In this document: one piece after another, positions 1 to 8,747 of the stretch
Numbering within the stretch: the stretch's first letter is position 1
How the letters are laid out: each line of letters opens with the position of its first letter
From: Microbacterium sp. C5A9
GTDB lineage: Bacteria > Actinomycetota > Actinomycetes > Actinomycetales > Microbacteriaceae
DNA length: 64,000 nt
NCBI RefSeq assembly: GCF_022627955.1
Contig: NZ_JABXGD010000001.1
Span: 124,001-188,000, forward strand
Reading direction: 5' to 3'
Position numbers and translations under genes: made by a program
The notes under the pieces: model-generated
The model's database searches: none
Told to the model about the DNA's origin: nothing
What the model saw: the letters and a program-made list of their open reading frames with translations, nothing else

Positions 1-1176
1 CCGAGCTGGTTCCCGCCACTGGTCGAGATGAACCATCGCCTCGGGGCTCTTCCGCTCTCGGGCGACAACGGCGCCCACCTGATCGCGCGCTACCAGGACT
101 CTCTCGACGCGATGGCCGACGAGATCCGCAAGGCCGAGGACTACGTCCACATCGAGTTCTACATCCTGCAGTCCGACGCGTCGACCGACAACTTCTTCCG
201 CGCGATGGAGGAGGTCGCCGCCCGCGGCGTGCACGTCCGCGTGCTGCTCGACCACTGGGCGAACAGGTGGAAGCCCAAGTACCGGCAGACGATCAGACGG
301 CTGAATGCCATGGGTGCGCACTGGCACCTCATGCTGCCCGTGCAGCCGCTCCGGGGGCGCATGCAGCGGCCCGATCTGCGCAACCACCGCAAGCTCCTCG
401 TCGTCGACGGCAAGGTCGCCTTCCTCGGTTCGCAGAACGTCACGGACTCGACGTACAACCTGCCGAAGAACATCAAGCGCGGACTCCACTGGGTCGACCT
501 CATGGTGCGCATCGACGGTCCGGTGGTGCTGAGCGTCAACGCGATCTTCCTCAGCGACTGGTACAGCGAGACCGATGAGGTGCTGCAGGAGATCGACATC
601 TCGCACGCCGAGGCCGGCTCCGGTGACCTGGACTGCCAGGTGGTCCCTTCGGGCCCGGGGTTCGAGGTCGAGAACAACCTCCGTCTCTTCCTCGGGCTGC
701 TGTATGCGGCCAAGGAGAGGATCATGATCGTCAGCCCGTACTTCGTCCCCGACGAGGCGCTGCTGCTGGCGGTGACCGCGGCGGTGGACCGCGGCGTCGA
801 GGTCGAGCTGTTCGTCTCCGAAGAGGGCGACCAGGCGATGGTCTATCACGCCCAGCGCAGCTACTACGAGGTGCTGCTCAAGGCGGGCGTGCGCATCTGG
901 ATGTACCGCAAGCCCTACATCCTGCACACCAAGAGCCTCACCATCGACGACCAGGTCGCGGTGATCGGCTCGAGCAACATGGACATGCGCTCGTTCGGTC
1001 TCAACCTCGAGGTGTCGATGCTGGTGCGCGGCGAGGAGTTCGTCGCCGAGATGCGGGTCGTCGAAGACGAGTACCGGTCGCTCAGCCGCGAGCTCACACT
1101 CGAGGAGTGGAAGCAGCAGCCGCTGCGCTCGACCGTGCTCGACAACCTCGCTCGCCTCACCTCGGCGCTCCAGTAG
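1..1176 (+). CDS. cls: Cardiolipin synthase, 5'-truncated by the window edge
   Basis: Transfers a phosphatidyl group between two phosphatidylglycerols (or a related donor) to make cardiolipin at the membrane. The reading frame is open back to base 1 with no stop, so the true start lies upstream; about 391 residues are visible and the usual two N-terminal membrane helices are missing. Counting from the Met at base 28, two phospholipase-D HKD motifs are intact: H120-K122-D127 followed by GSQN, and H300-K302-D307 followed by GSSNMDMRS. This paired-HKD arrangement is diagnostic of the bacterial Cls/PLD family. It stands alone ahead of the lipoprotein gene. No anomaly apart from the truncation. 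Confidence 0.93.
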   Translation, partial: PSWFPPLVEMNHRLGALPLSGDNGAHLIARYQDSLDAMADEIRKAEDYVHIEFYILQSDASTDNFFRAMEEVAARGVHVRVLLDHWANRWKPKYRQTIRRLNAMGAHWHLMLPVQPLRGRMQRPDLRNHRKLLVVDGKVAFLGSQNVTDSTYNLPKNIKRGLHWVDLMVRIDGPVVLSVNAIFLSDWYSETDEVLQEIDISHAEAGSGDLDCQVVPSGPGFEVENNLRLFLGLLYAAKERIMIVSPYFVPDEALLLAVTAAVDRGVEVELFVSEEGDQAMVYHAQRSYYEVLLKAGVRIWMYRKPYILHTKSLTIDDQVAVIGSSNMDMRSFGLNLEVSMLVRGEEFVAEMRVVEDEYRSLSRELTLEEWKQQPLRSTVLDNLARLTSALQ

Positions 1177-1218
1177 CGCCGGTGCCACCGAACGGGGTGT
1201 CAGAGAGCCGAGCAGGGC

Positions 1219-1226
1219 GATAATCT
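1219..1226 (+). promoter_or_regulatory. Probable -10 element of a leaderless lipoprotein transcript
   Basis: GATAATCT lies 7-9 nt upstream of the ATG at 1234. There is no purine-rich ribosome site between them. In actinobacteria a -10 hexamer this close to the start codon usually marks a leaderless mRNA. No clear -35 is seen. Confidence 0.5.
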
Positions 1227-1233
1227 GTGGGGC

Positions 1234-1989
1234 ATGGCACTCCCCACACGCGCCGTGTCTCTGCCGGCGACCGCGCTGTCGGCCGCAGCTCTCTCGGCTT
1301 CCGCGCTCCTGCTGCTCGTCGGATGCACCGCGGGGCCCGGAGCCACCGCTCCCAGCTCCACGCCGTTGCCGTCGAGCTCGTCGAGCGCCGACGGAGGAGA
1401 TGACCTCGACGACGTCGAGGCGACGATCCTCGACGAGGGGCGCCTGTTCGCGGTCGTCACGTGGGGGTCGTCGACCTGCATTCCTCAGGTCGACTCGGTG
1501 TCGGCCAGCGGGCAGACCGTCTCGGTGGAGCTCATCGACTCGGGTGATGCCGATGCCGTCTGCACCGCCGACATGGCGCAGCGCGCGAGCATCGGCGGCC
1601 TGCCCGAGGGGGTGGACCCCACGCAGGAGATCACGCTGCAGGTCACGTACGGCGATGTGACCGACGATGTCGACCTCGACGGGGACCCGTCGTTCACCGG
1701 ATCACCCGGTTCGTCGACCGAGTACACGCCGTCGGCAGGCTGGTTCGACGACGGCGCGCTGGTGCTGCTCACCTGGGGATCGTCGAGCTGCCCGCCGATC
1801 GTGGACGGCGTCGAAGGCTCCGGTGCGACCGGAACCGTGACCTTCGCGGCCGACGACCGAGTGTGCACGATGGACATGGCACCGCGAGCGACGATCATCT
1901 CGTTCGGGGACGATCAGGTCGAGGACGACGACTTCACGCTGAACCTCGTGGGCGACGGGCTGGACGGCACCGTCCGGGTACGCGGCTGA
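1234..1989 (+). CDS. Exported lipoprotein of unknown function with two internal repeats
   Basis: 251 residues. The N-terminus is a lipoprotein signal with lipobox LLVGC, Cys31 being the predicted lipidated residue, followed by a Ser/Thr/Pro/Gly-rich linker. The mature part holds two copies of one module: about residues 80-136 and 170-225. Each starts TWGSSxCxPxVDxV and ends CTxDMAxRAxI, giving two cysteines per copy that could form a disulfide. I do not recognise a named family. It abuts the convergent lipid kinase gene, whose stop codon begins at the next base. The duplication suggests a small repeated beta-domain on the outer face of the membrane. Function unknown. Confidence 0.8.
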   Translation: MALPTRAVSLPATALSAAALSASALLLLVGCTAGPGATAPSSTPLPSSSSSADGGDDLDDVEATILDEGRLFAVVTWGSSTCIPQVDSVSASGQTVSVELIDSGDADAVCTADMAQRASIGGLPEGVDPTQEITLQVTYGDVTDDVDLDGDPSFTGSPGSSTEYTPSAGWFDDGALVLLTWGSSSCPPIVDGVEGSGATGTVTFAADDRVCTMDMAPRATIISFGDDQVEDDDFTLNLVGDGLDGTVRVRG

Positions 1990-2988
1990 TCAGAGCGCCA
2001 CGATCGGGTGCCCCGCCGGAAGGGCGAGCAGCAGCGCATCCGGATCCACCCGGCAGGTGACGCGCACGGCGAGGCCGAACTCGTCGCCGTCGAGCTCGAT
2101 CGGGATCGGCCGGGGACCCGCCGCTTCGGCGGCCACCCCGCGGAAGTAGTGCACGGATGCGTCGCGGCCCCGTCTCTCGAGCACGCGACGGCCGGCGCGA
2201 GAGCGGCGCAGCACCGAGTTGTCCCACCAGATCTTGCGCCACACGCCCAGCCATCCGAGAACGCCGGTGGGCTGGATGACCGCGACGTCGAGGGTGCCGT
2301 CGGTGATCGACGCGTCGGGGATCAGCGCGATGCCGGCGGGCAGGGTGCCGCAGTTCGCGAACAGGATGCTGTGCACCTTGGTGGTGTGCAGGCGGCCGTC
2401 GTCGATCTGGAAGACCGCACGGAAGGGCTCGGCGGTCACGAGCGATCGTGCGGCGCCGTCGACGTAGGCGATCCAGCCCATGGACTTCTTGAGGTCGGGG
2501 CGGGTGTTCGCGATCATGTCGGCATCGAGACCCATGCCGGCGAGCACCACGAAGGCGTGTTCCGCATGCTCGCCGTCTTCTCGCGTGAGGCGTGCCCAGC
2601 CGATGTCGATCGGGTGGCGGAAGTCGCCCAGCGCCGCGCGGATCATCTCGTCAGGATCGGCCAGCGGCAGCCCGAGGTTTCGTGCGAGCAGGTTGCCGGT
2701 GCCGCTCGGCACGATCGCCAGCGGCACGCCGCTGCCGGCGATGGCTTCGGAGACCGCGCGCACCGTGCCGTCTCCTCCCGCGACGAGGACCACGGAGACA
2801 CCGCGTGCCAGCGCCAGCGCGGTGAGTCCCTGCCCGGGGTCGTCGATCGTGGTCGGATAGAACGCCGGACGTTCCCACCCCGCATCGCTCGACAGCGATC
2901 GAACCCGCTCGCGGAGGTGCTTCTCGTCGACCTTGACGGGGTTGTAGATGAGTGCCGCCTGCCGTCGGACGGGGGCGCTCTGGGTCAT
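1990..2988 (-). CDS. Diacylglycerol kinase-family lipid kinase (DagK/YegS type)
   Basis: 332 residues, the normal size for the soluble DAGK catalytic family. It phosphorylates diacylglycerol or a related lipid, recycling it to phosphatidic acid. The nucleotide-binding motif GGDGTVRAV is near residue 75 and the partner motif PSGTGNLLARNLGLP follows about 25 residues later; both are hallmarks of the family. The C-terminal beta-sandwich carries the conserved DGTLDVAVI segment. Divergent from serS with only 55 bp between starts. Exact lipid substrate cannot be read from sequence; the family also includes undecaprenol and sphingosine kinases. Confidence 0.9.
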   Translation of the reverse strand: MTQSAPVRRQAALIYNPVKVDEKHLRERVRSLSSDAGWERPAFYPTTIDDPGQGLTALALARGVSVVLVAGGDGTVRAVSEAIAGSGVPLAIVPSGTGNLLARNLGLPLADPDEMIRAALGDFRHPIDIGWARLTREDGEHAEHAFVVLAGMGLDADMIANTRPDLKKSMGWIAYVDGAARSLVTAEPFRAVFQIDDGRLHTTKVHSILFANCGTLPAGIALIPDASITDGTLDVAVIQPTGVLGWLGVWRKIWWDNSVLRRSRAGRRVLERRGRDASVHYFRGVAAEAAGPRPIPIELDGDEFGLAVRVTCRVDPDALLLALPAGHPIVAL

Positions 2989-2994
2989 GGCGCT

Positions 2995-3037
2995 ACTCTA
3001 GCCGCGCGGCTGACGCGCCCGGCGCGCACCATAGACT
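2995..3037. promoter_or_regulatory. Divergent pair of leaderless-type promoters (lipid kinase / serS)
   Basis: On the minus strand TAGAGT (2995-3000) is separated by 6 nt from the lipid kinase ATG. On the plus strand TAGACT (3032-3037) is separated by 6 nt from the serS ATG at 3044. Neither gene has room for a Shine-Dalgarno sequence, so both transcripts probably begin at or next to the start codon. No T-box or attenuator fits in this 55-bp gap. Confidence 0.55.
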
Positions 3038-3043
3038 TGGTGG

Positions 3044-4342
3044 ATGATCGACCTCGCACTCCTCCGCGACAACCCGGAGATCGTCCGCCGTTCTCAGGCC
3101 GCCCGTGGCAACGACCAGGGCACCGTCGACATCGCACTCGAGGCCGACCGATCGCGCCGAGCCGCGCTGTCGGCGTTCGAGGAGCTGAGGGCCGAGCAGA
3201 ACGCCTTCGGCAAGCAGGTCGCGAAGGCGCCGAAAGACGAGAAGGCCGCGCTGGTCGCGCAGGCCAAGGACCTGGCTGAGCGCGTCAAGCAGGCGCAGCA
3301 GGCCTCGAACGAGGCCGCGGCGACCGCATCCGCTGCTCTCGCGCGCATCGAGAACGTCGTCGTCGACGGCGTGCCCGCGGGTGGCGAGGCGGACTTCGTC
3401 GAGCTGCGCCGCGTCGGGGAGGTGCCGTCGTTCGACTTCGAGCCGCGCGACCACCTCGAGATCGGCGAGATCCTCGGGGCGATCGACATGGAGCGCGGCG
3501 CGAAGGTGTCGGGAGCGCGCTTCTACTTCCTCCGCGGGATCGGCGCGCGTCTCGAGATCGCCCTCATGAACCTTGCGCTCGACAAGGCGCTCCAGAACGG
3601 CTTCGTGCCGCTGATCACGCCCACGCTCGTGCGTCCCGAGATCATGCAGGGCACGGGGTTCCTCGGCGAGCACGCCGATGAGGTCTATCACCTCGACAAG
3701 GACGACGACCTCTACCTGGTCGGCACCAGCGAGGTCGCTCTCGCGGGCTATCACAAGGACGAGATCCTCGACCTCGGCGCGGGCGCCCTGCGCTACGCCG
3801 GCTGGTCGACCTGCTACCGCCGCGAAGCCGGATCGCATGGCAAGGACACCCGCGGCATCATCCGGGTGCACCAGTTCAACAAGCTCGAGATGTTCGTCTA
3901 CACGACGCCGGAGGATGCCGAGGCCGAGCACCTGCGCCTCGTCGTCCTGCAGGAGGAGATGCTGACGTCTCTCGGCCTCGCCTACCGCGTGATCGACGTC
4001 GCCGCGGGAGACCTCGGTTCCAGCGCCGCGCGCAAGTACGACATCGAGGCGTGGGTGCCCACACAGGGCGCGTTCCGCGAGCTGACGTCGACCTCGAACT
4101 GCACGACTTACCAGGCGCGCCGCCTCGACATCCGCCACCGGCCCGCTGCCGTCGGCTCGGGGGCGCAGGAGGGCCAGGTCGCGAAGACCCAGCCCGTCGC
4201 GACGCTCAACGGCACGCTCGCGACCACCCGCTGGATCGTCGCGCTGCTCGAGACGCACCAGCAGGCCGACGGATCGGTCAGGGTGCCCGAGGTGCTCCGA
4301 CCGTACCTGGGTGGTCTCGAGGTCCTGGAGCCGACCGCGTGA
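3044..4342 (+). CDS. serS: Seryl-tRNA synthetase
   Basis: 432 residues, typical for bacterial SerRS. It charges tRNA-Ser (and tRNA-Sec where present) with serine in the cytoplasm. The N-terminus [12 protein letters not shown] and the following Lys/Ala/Glu-rich stretch to about residue 105 are the long antiparallel coiled-coil arm that grips the tRNA variable arm. Class II motif 2 is [15 protein letters not shown] followed by [11 protein letters not shown] (about 256-285), and motif 3 is [16 protein letters not shown] (about 386-402). The stop overlaps the GTG of the next gene. A tRNA-Ser gene lies 0.9 kb downstream, which is a coincidental but tidy neighbour. Confidence 0.98.
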   Translation: MIDLALLRDNPEIVRRSQAARGNDQGTVDIALEADRSRRAALSAFEELRAEQNAFGKQVAKAPKDEKAALVAQAKDLAERVKQAQQASNEAAATASAALARIENVVVDGVPAGGEADFVELRRVGEVPSFDFEPRDHLEIGEILGAIDMERGAKVSGARFYFLRGIGARLEIALMNLALDKALQNGFVPLITPTLVRPEIMQGTGFLGEHADEVYHLDKDDDLYLVGTSEVALAGYHKDEILDLGAGALRYAGWSTCYRREAGSHGKDTRGIIRVHQFNKLEMFVYTTPEDAEAEHLRLVVLQEEMLTSLGLAYRVIDVAAGDLGSSAARKYDIEAWVPTQGAFRELTSTSNCTTYQARRLDIRHRPAAVGSGAQEGQVAKTQPVATLNGTLATTRWIVALLETHQQADGSVRVPEVLRPYLGGLEVLEPTA

Positions 4343-5160
4343 CGGCTCGCTGGCTCGTCGGCCTCGACGTCGACGGCACCATCCTGCTGCAGGACGAGAC
4401 GATGAGCCCCGGAGTGCCCGAGGCCGTCACCCGGCTGCGCGACGCCGGTCACGAGGTGACGATCGCCACCGGACGCAGCTGGATGGCGACCCGGCGCTAC
4501 GTGGAGCAGCTGGGCCTGACGCCGCGGTTCGTGGTGTGCTCGAACGGCGCGGTCACCATGCGCCGCGTCGGCGACGAGTGGGAGCGGTGGCACGTCGAGA
4601 CGTTCGACCCCTCGCCCGTGCTCGCGCTCCTGCGCGATCGGCTGCCCGACGCCCGGTACATGGTCGAGCTCGGCTCCGGCCTGCGCCTGTACACCGAGCA
4701 CCTCGATGACTGGACACTCGACGGCGGCCGTCAGGTCGATTTCGACGAGCTCGCGGCCGAGCCCGTCTCCCGTGTCGTCGTGGTGTCGCCGGGGCACGAT
4801 GAGGACGACTTCCACCGACTCGTGGCGGACGCGGGCCTCAACGAGGTGTCGTACGCGATCGGCTGGACCGCCTGGCTCGACATCGCCCCGCAGGGCGTCG
4901 ACAAAGGCACGGCCCTCGAGCGCGTGCGCACCGAGCTCGGGTTCGATCGGGGACATGTGCTCGTGGCCGGCGACGGTCGCAACGACATCGGGATGTTCGG
5001 GTGGGCGCTCGGTCTCGACGGTCGCGCGGTGGCGATGGGTCAGGCGCCCGACGAGGTCAAGGCCGCAGCCGGTGAGGTGACCGAGGACGTGAACGCGGGA
5101 GGCCTCGCGATCGCCCTCGACACGCTTCCAGCAGCCGCCCAGGTCAGCGCGGGAGAATAG
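4339..5160 (+). CDS. HAD-family hydrolase (Cof-type sugar-phosphate phosphatase)
   Basis: 273 residues starting at a GTG that overlaps the serS stop (GTGA), so translation is probably coupled. The frame is open further upstream through serS, but that part is not conserved-looking and the nucleophile motif LDVDGT sits correctly at residues 9-14 with the GTG start. Motif II is IATGRS and motif IV is [10 protein letters not shown] near residue 212, as in the Cof/IIB subgroup with a C2 cap. Members dephosphorylate phosphosugars, flavins or other small phosphates; the substrate cannot be assigned here. It follows serS in one operon. Confidence 0.9.
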   Translation: MTARWLVGLDVDGTILLQDETMSPGVPEAVTRLRDAGHEVTIATGRSWMATRRYVEQLGLTPRFVVCSNGAVTMRRVGDEWERWHVETFDPSPVLALLRDRLPDARYMVELGSGLRLYTEHLDDWTLDGGRQVDFDELAAEPVSRVVVVSPGHDEDDFHRLVADAGLNEVSYAIGWTAWLDIAPQGVDKGTALERVRTELGFDRGHVLVAGDGRNDIGMFGWALGLDGRAVAMGQAPDEVKAAAGEVTEDVNAGGLAIALDTLPAAAQVSAGE

Positions 5161-5168
5161 AACTCGGC

Positions 5169-5174
5169 TAGACT
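5169..5174 (+). promoter_or_regulatory. Candidate -10 box for tRNA-Ser
   Basis: TAGACT, identical to the serS -10 hexamer, lies 28 nt upstream of the mature tRNA 5' end. It overlaps the region just after the HAD stop codon. No convincing -35 is visible. Confidence 0.4.
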
Positions 5175-5202
5175 CACGGCTTGTCGGCGGATTCGTCTGT
5201 CG

Positions 5203-5287
5203 GGAGGGTTGTCCGAGCGGCCGATGGAGCTGGTCTTGAAAACCAGTGGGCAGAGATGTCTCGTGGGTTCGAATCCCACACCCTCCG
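5203..5287 (+). tRNA. tRNA-Ser (anticodon TGA)
   Basis: 85 nt fold into a complete cloverleaf. The acceptor stem GGAGGGT pairs with ACCCTCC (5280-5286), with discriminator G5287. The anticodon loop CTTGAAA is closed by CTGGT/ACCAG, and the anticodon TGA is at 5237-5239, reading UCA codons. The T-loop GGTTCGAATCC is canonical, and a long variable arm (GGGCAGAGATGTCTC region) marks a class II serine tRNA. CCA is not encoded. The gene sits between the HAD phosphatase and the LCP gene. Confidence 0.97.
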
Positions 5288-5339
5288 CTTTCTTGAGCAC
5301 GGTGTCCCCACACCGGAACGCCGAACCGAAAGGCCCCGA

Positions 5340-6605
5340 GTGAGTCAGAACACCCGCCGCCGCACCGTCGCCCGTCATGGACAGCAGAAGACCCCCGGCG
5401 CGGTCAGCCAGCTTCTGAAGTTCATCGCCATCGGTCTCGCCGTGGTCCTCGTCAGCGGCTTCGGTGTCGCGGCCTACATCGTGTACGACCTCTCGAGCAC
5501 GGTCTCGGCGAACGCGGTCGACCTCGACGGCCAGGAAGACCTTCCGCCGGACATCAGCGCCTACGAGGGCGGGTTCAATCTGCTCCTCACCGGTGTCGAC
5601 GTCTGTGAAGAGGCCTACGCGCAGTACTTCGGCGACCGCTGCAGCGGCGGCGACTCGGGCGGCACTCTCAATGACGTGAACCTGCTCATGCACGTCTCCG
5701 AAGAGCCGCGCCGCATCACGGTCGTGAGCTTCCCCCGCGACATGATGATCCCGATCCCCGAGTGCGAGGACGAGCAGGGCAACGTCCACTCCGCCATGAG
5801 CAAGCAGCAGCTGAACGTCGCGTACACCGACGGCGGCCTGAACTGCGTCGCGAAGACCATCACCGATCTCACCGATCAGGAAGTGCAGTTCGCGGCATCC
5901 GTCACCTTCGGCGGCGTGATCGAGATCACCAACGCGATCGGCGGCGTCGAGGTGTGCCTCGCCTCTCCGATCAAGGACCGTCACACCAGCCTCGACCTCG
6001 CGGCGGGCAACCACGTCATCGAGGGGCTCACGGCACTGCAGTTCCTGCGGACCCGCCACGGCGTCGGCGACGGCAGCGACCTCGGCCGCATCGGCAACCA
6101 GCAGCAGTACATGTCGAGCCTGGCCCGCAAGCTCATCAGCAGCGACACCCTGGGCAACGTGCCGATGATGCTCAAGCTCGCCACCACCGGCCTCGACAAC
6201 GTCAAGGCCAGCACGTCTCTCGCCGATCCGATGAAGATCGTGCAGATCGCACTCGCCGTGAAGTCCGTGCCGTTCGAGGACATCGTCTTCCTGCAGTACC
6301 CGACCTTCACCGATCCGGACGACCCCAACCGCGTGGTGCCGGACAAGGCGTCCGCCCAGACGATGTGGGACGCGATCAACGCGAACGCACAGCTGCAGGT
6401 CACGCACGAGAACACCGCGAACGACGGTGTCATCCTGCAGGACCCGAACACCGGTGCTCCGGTGGAGACGCCGACCGAGGGCACGCCCACGGAAGAGGTA
6501 CCCGACCCGACGGCGACCACTCCCGGCGTCGTCGCCCTGCCGGACTCGATCAAGGGCAACTCGGCCGCACAGCAGACCTGCTCGAACGGCCAGGTCGACG
6601 GCTGA
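5340..6605 (+). CDS. LytR-CpsA-Psr (LCP) family cell-wall glycopolymer ligase
   Basis: 421 residues from a GTG with AAAGG 6 nt upstream. Longer in-frame extensions run through the tRNA gene and are not real. A cytoplasmic basic N-terminus (about 1-25) leads to one membrane helix (about 27-49), then the extracellular LCP domain. Family hallmarks seen are the arginine motif SFPRDMMIPIP and the FLRTRHGVGDGSDLGR segment with the conserved RTRH residues. LCP enzymes transfer undecaprenyl-linked teichoic acids or arabinogalactan-type polymers onto peptidoglycan. The C-terminal 60 residues are Pro/Thr/Glu-rich and probably disordered. A strong hairpin follows. Confidence 0.92.
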   Translation: MSQNTRRRTVARHGQQKTPGAVSQLLKFIAIGLAVVLVSGFGVAAYIVYDLSSTVSANAVDLDGQEDLPPDISAYEGGFNLLLTGVDVCEEAYAQYFGDRCSGGDSGGTLNDVNLLMHVSEEPRRITVVSFPRDMMIPIPECEDEQGNVHSAMSKQQLNVAYTDGGLNCVAKTITDLTDQEVQFAASVTFGGVIEITNAIGGVEVCLASPIKDRHTSLDLAAGNHVIEGLTALQFLRTRHGVGDGSDLGRIGNQQQYMSSLARKLISSDTLGNVPMMLKLATTGLDNVKASTSLADPMKIVQIALAVKSVPFEDIVFLQYPTFTDPDDPNRVVPDKASAQTMWDAINANAQLQVTHENTANDGVILQDPNTGAPVETPTEGTPTEEVPDPTATTPGVVALPDSIKGNSAAQQTCSNGQVDG

Positions 6606-6619
6606 CCCACGCCGAGCTC

Positions 6620-6659
6620 ACGAGAGGACCCCTTCCGCTGCCGGGAGAGGTCCTCTCGT
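6620..6659. terminator. Bidirectional hairpin terminator between LCP and tetR
   Basis: ACGAGAGGACC (6620-6630) pairs perfectly with GGTCCTCTCGT (6649-6659) around an 18-nt loop. It lies between two convergent genes, 14 nt after the LCP stop and 10 nt before the end of tetR. The T-tract is weak, as is usual in high-GC actinobacteria. Confidence 0.8.
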
Positions 6660-6669
6660 CTTCCGGGCG

Positions 6670-7251
6670 TCAGGCGCGCGGGGCGGGGGGATAGAGCACG
6701 TCGAGCAGGGCCTCGACGATGCCCGGCATGTCGACGCTCGGGTCGATCATCCACTGCAGCTGCAGGCCGTCGGCCACGGCCTGCACGACCCGGGCCGTGG
6801 TCTCGGGGTCGAGCACCGCGCGGCGCTCGGCGTCGGCGTCATGGCTCTGCGTGATCGTCTCGCGCAGCCTCTCGCTGCGGTCGAGGAAGAACCCGTGCGC
6901 AGGATGCTGCGGGTCGACGGCATCCACCGCGAGACGGGAGAACAGCTCGACCACGCCAGGGGTCCGGGTGTTGCGCCGCACCACGTCGAGGAACACGGAC
7001 TTGGCCTCGCCGGGATCGAGCTGCTGCGGGTCTCGGCCCTCGTGCTCGTCGCGCTTGCGCAGCACCTCGGTGAACAGCTCCTCCTTCGACCCGAAGTAGT
7101 GCAGCAGCGCCGCCGGAGTGACGCCGACGACCTCGGCGATCTGCTTGAGGGAGGCGCTCTGATATCCCCTGGTCGCGATCACGTCGAGCGCGCTCTCCAG
7201 GATCTCCTCGCGTCTGGCGACGCCCTTCGCGTATGAACCTCGTCGTGCCAT
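6670..7251 (-). CDS. TetR-family transcriptional regulator
   Basis: 193 residues. The N-terminal helix-turn-helix is clear: REEILESALDVIATRGYQSA then LKQIAEVVGVTPAALLHYFGSK, about residues 14-58. The C-terminal ligand domain contains QHPAHGFF and DGLQLQWMID, closely resembling the second TetR protein in this window (30478-31191, DHPAHGYF and DGLQVQWLLD), so the two are paralogues. It lies 53 bp downstream of the sugar-acid operon on the same strand, but an inverted repeat just upstream suggests its own autoregulated promoter. Target genes are not evident beyond itself and possibly the adjacent operon. Confidence 0.9.
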   Translation of the reverse strand: MARRGSYAKGVARREEILESALDVIATRGYQSASLKQIAEVVGVTPAALLHYFGSKEELFTEVLRKRDEHEGRDPQQLDPGEAKSVFLDVVRRNTRTPGVVELFSRLAVDAVDPQHPAHGFFLDRSERLRETITQSHDADAERRAVLDPETTARVVQAVADGLQLQWMIDPSVDMPGIVEALLDVLYPPAPRA

Positions 7252-7268
7252 GCCTCGACACTAATCCT

Positions 7269-7290
7269 GAACGACGTTCGACAACGAACG
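7269..7290. promoter_or_regulatory. Overlapping inverted repeats upstream of tetR (candidate operator)
   Basis: CGTTCG-ACAA-CGAACG (7275-7290) is a perfect 6-bp inverted repeat. It overlaps GAACG-A-CGTTC (7269-7279). Both lie 18-39 bp upstream of the TetR start at 7251, where an autoregulatory operator is expected. The sequence differs from the operators of the paralogous TetR at 30384-30433. Confidence 0.5.
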
Positions 7291-7304
7291 GCGCCGCGAC
7301 CGGC

Positions 7305-8747
7305 TCAGGCGGGGAGGACGAGAACGCCGTTGCGGCGATGCGGCAGGCGCGCCAGAGCGTCGTCGCGCAGAGCAGCCGGCAGCAGCGCCTGAGGAGCATC
7401 CTGGAACGCCAGGGGCCGGAGGAACCGGCGGATCGCGGATGCTCCGACCGACGTGTGCAGCGAGGTCGTCGCCGGCCACGGTCCGCCGTGCTGCTGCGAC
7501 CAGGTCACCGCGACGCCTGTGGGCCAGCCCGCGAACAGCACGCGCCCTGCGCGCTCCTGCAGCAGCTCGAGCGTCTCAGCGGGGTCGTCGTCGGGCTCGG
7601 CGTGCAGCGTGGCGGTGAGGCTGCCCGGAACCCGGGAGAGCGCGGCGTGCAGATCGTCGGCGGAGTCGTAGCGCACCAGCAGCGTGACGGGACCGAAGCA
7701 CTCCTCCAGAAGCGTGTCCGGGCGATCCGCCACCGCACGAGCATCCGTCAGCAGGGCGACCGGGCGCACGCCGTCGACCTCGATGCCCTGCGCGACGACC
7801 TCGACGGAGGGATCGTCCTCGAGATGCGCGAGACCGGTGGGGAAGGCCTCGGTGATGCGCTCGGTGAGCAGGGGGCCGCCCGAGGCGGCAGGAACATGCG
7901 CCGCGACCAGGTCTTCGAAGCCGGCGCCCGCCGGGATGAACACCACGCCCGGCTTGGTGCAGAACTGTCCCACGCCCAGGGTGAAGGATCCGACCAGACC
8001 CTGTGCGAGAGACTCGCCCCGCGCGGCGACGGCGGCCGCGGTGAGCACCACGGGATTGATGCTGCCCAGCTCGCCGTAGAACGGGATCGGATCGGGGCGC
8101 CCCGACGCGAGGTCGAACAGCGCGCGGCCGCCCGAGACCGACCCCGTGAAGCCGGCGGCACGGATCAGCGGATGCTGCACGAGCGCGTTGCCCGCCTCGC
8201 GACCCTCGACGAGGGCGAGCGATCCGGCGGGTGCGCCCGCATCTTCGAGCGCGGCCGCCACGAGCTCCGCCGTGCGGACCGAGAGACGCGGATGCCCCGA
8301 GTGCGCCTTCACGACCACCGGGTTGCCTGCCGCGAGCGCCGAGGCCGTGTCGCCCCCGGCGACGGAGAACGCGAACGGGAAGTTCGACGCCGAGAACACG
8401 GCCACGGGTCCCAGCGCGGTGAGCAGTCGGCGCAGCTCCGGGCGAGGCGGCGTGGCAGCCGCATCGGCGTCGTCGACGGTGAGCTCGAGATACGACCCCT
8501 CCTCGACGACCGTGGCGAAGAGGCGCAGCTGGCCGCTCGTGCGTGCGACCTCGCCGGTCAGCCGCGGGACCCCGAGCCGGGTCTCCTCGTCGGCGATCGC
8601 GACGAGCTCGTCGACATGTGCGTCGAGCACTGCGGCGGCGGCGCGCAGCCAGCCCGCTCGGTCGGAGGCGGAGGAGCGACGCCAGATCGGTGCCGCCGCG
8701 GCGGCGGCCTGGACGATCGCGTCGAGGTCTGCGGGGGAGGTGGTCAC
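7305..8747 (-). CDS. 2-oxoglutarate semialdehyde (2,5-dioxovalerate) dehydrogenase
   Basis: 480 residues of the aldehyde dehydrogenase superfamily. It oxidises 2-oxoglutarate semialdehyde to 2-oxoglutarate with NAD(P)+, the last step of oxidative pentose, hexarate and uronate routes. The catalytic set is visible: Asn122 in SASNFPFAFS, Glu226 in YGELGSINP and nucleophile Cys263 in GVGQFCTKPG. The FYGELGSINP and GQFCTKPG signatures are those of the KGSADH branch rather than ordinary aldehyde dehydrogenases. The start ATG overlaps the stop of the enolase-superfamily gene (ATGA). It is the last gene of the operon that includes kdgD, which makes exactly its substrate. Confidence 0.9.
   Translation of the reverse strand: MTTSPADLDAIVQAAAAAAPIWRRSSASDRAGWLRAAAAVLDAHVDELVAIADEETRLGVPRLTGEVARTSGQLRLFATVVEEGSYLELTVDDADAAATPPRPELRRLLTALGPVAVFSASNFPFAFSVAGGDTASALAAGNPVVVKAHSGHPRLSVRTAELVAAALEDAGAPAGSLALVEGREAGNALVQHPLIRAAGFTGSVSGGRALFDLASGRPDPIPFYGELGSINPVVLTAAAVAARGESLAQGLVGSFTLGVGQFCTKPGVVFIPAGAGFEDLVAAHVPAASGGPLLTERITEAFPTGLAHLEDDPSVEVVAQGIEVDGVRPVALLTDARAVADRPDTLLEECFGPVTLLVRYDSADDLHAALSRVPGSLTATLHAEPDDDPAETLELLQERAGRVLFAGWPTGVAVTWSQQHGGPWPATTSLHTSVGASAIRRFLRPLAFQDAPQALLPAALRDDALARLPHRRNGVLVLPA

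Noticed and set aside
2008..3279. 423-codon plus-strand frame across the lipid kinase and into serS
   Set aside because: Overlaps two firmly identified genes and shows no motif or ribosome site.
5181..5339. N-terminal extension of the LCP protein through the tRNA-Ser gene
   Set aside because: The frame is open but would translate the tRNA. The GTG at 5340 has a proper ribosome site and gives a normal LCP N-terminus.
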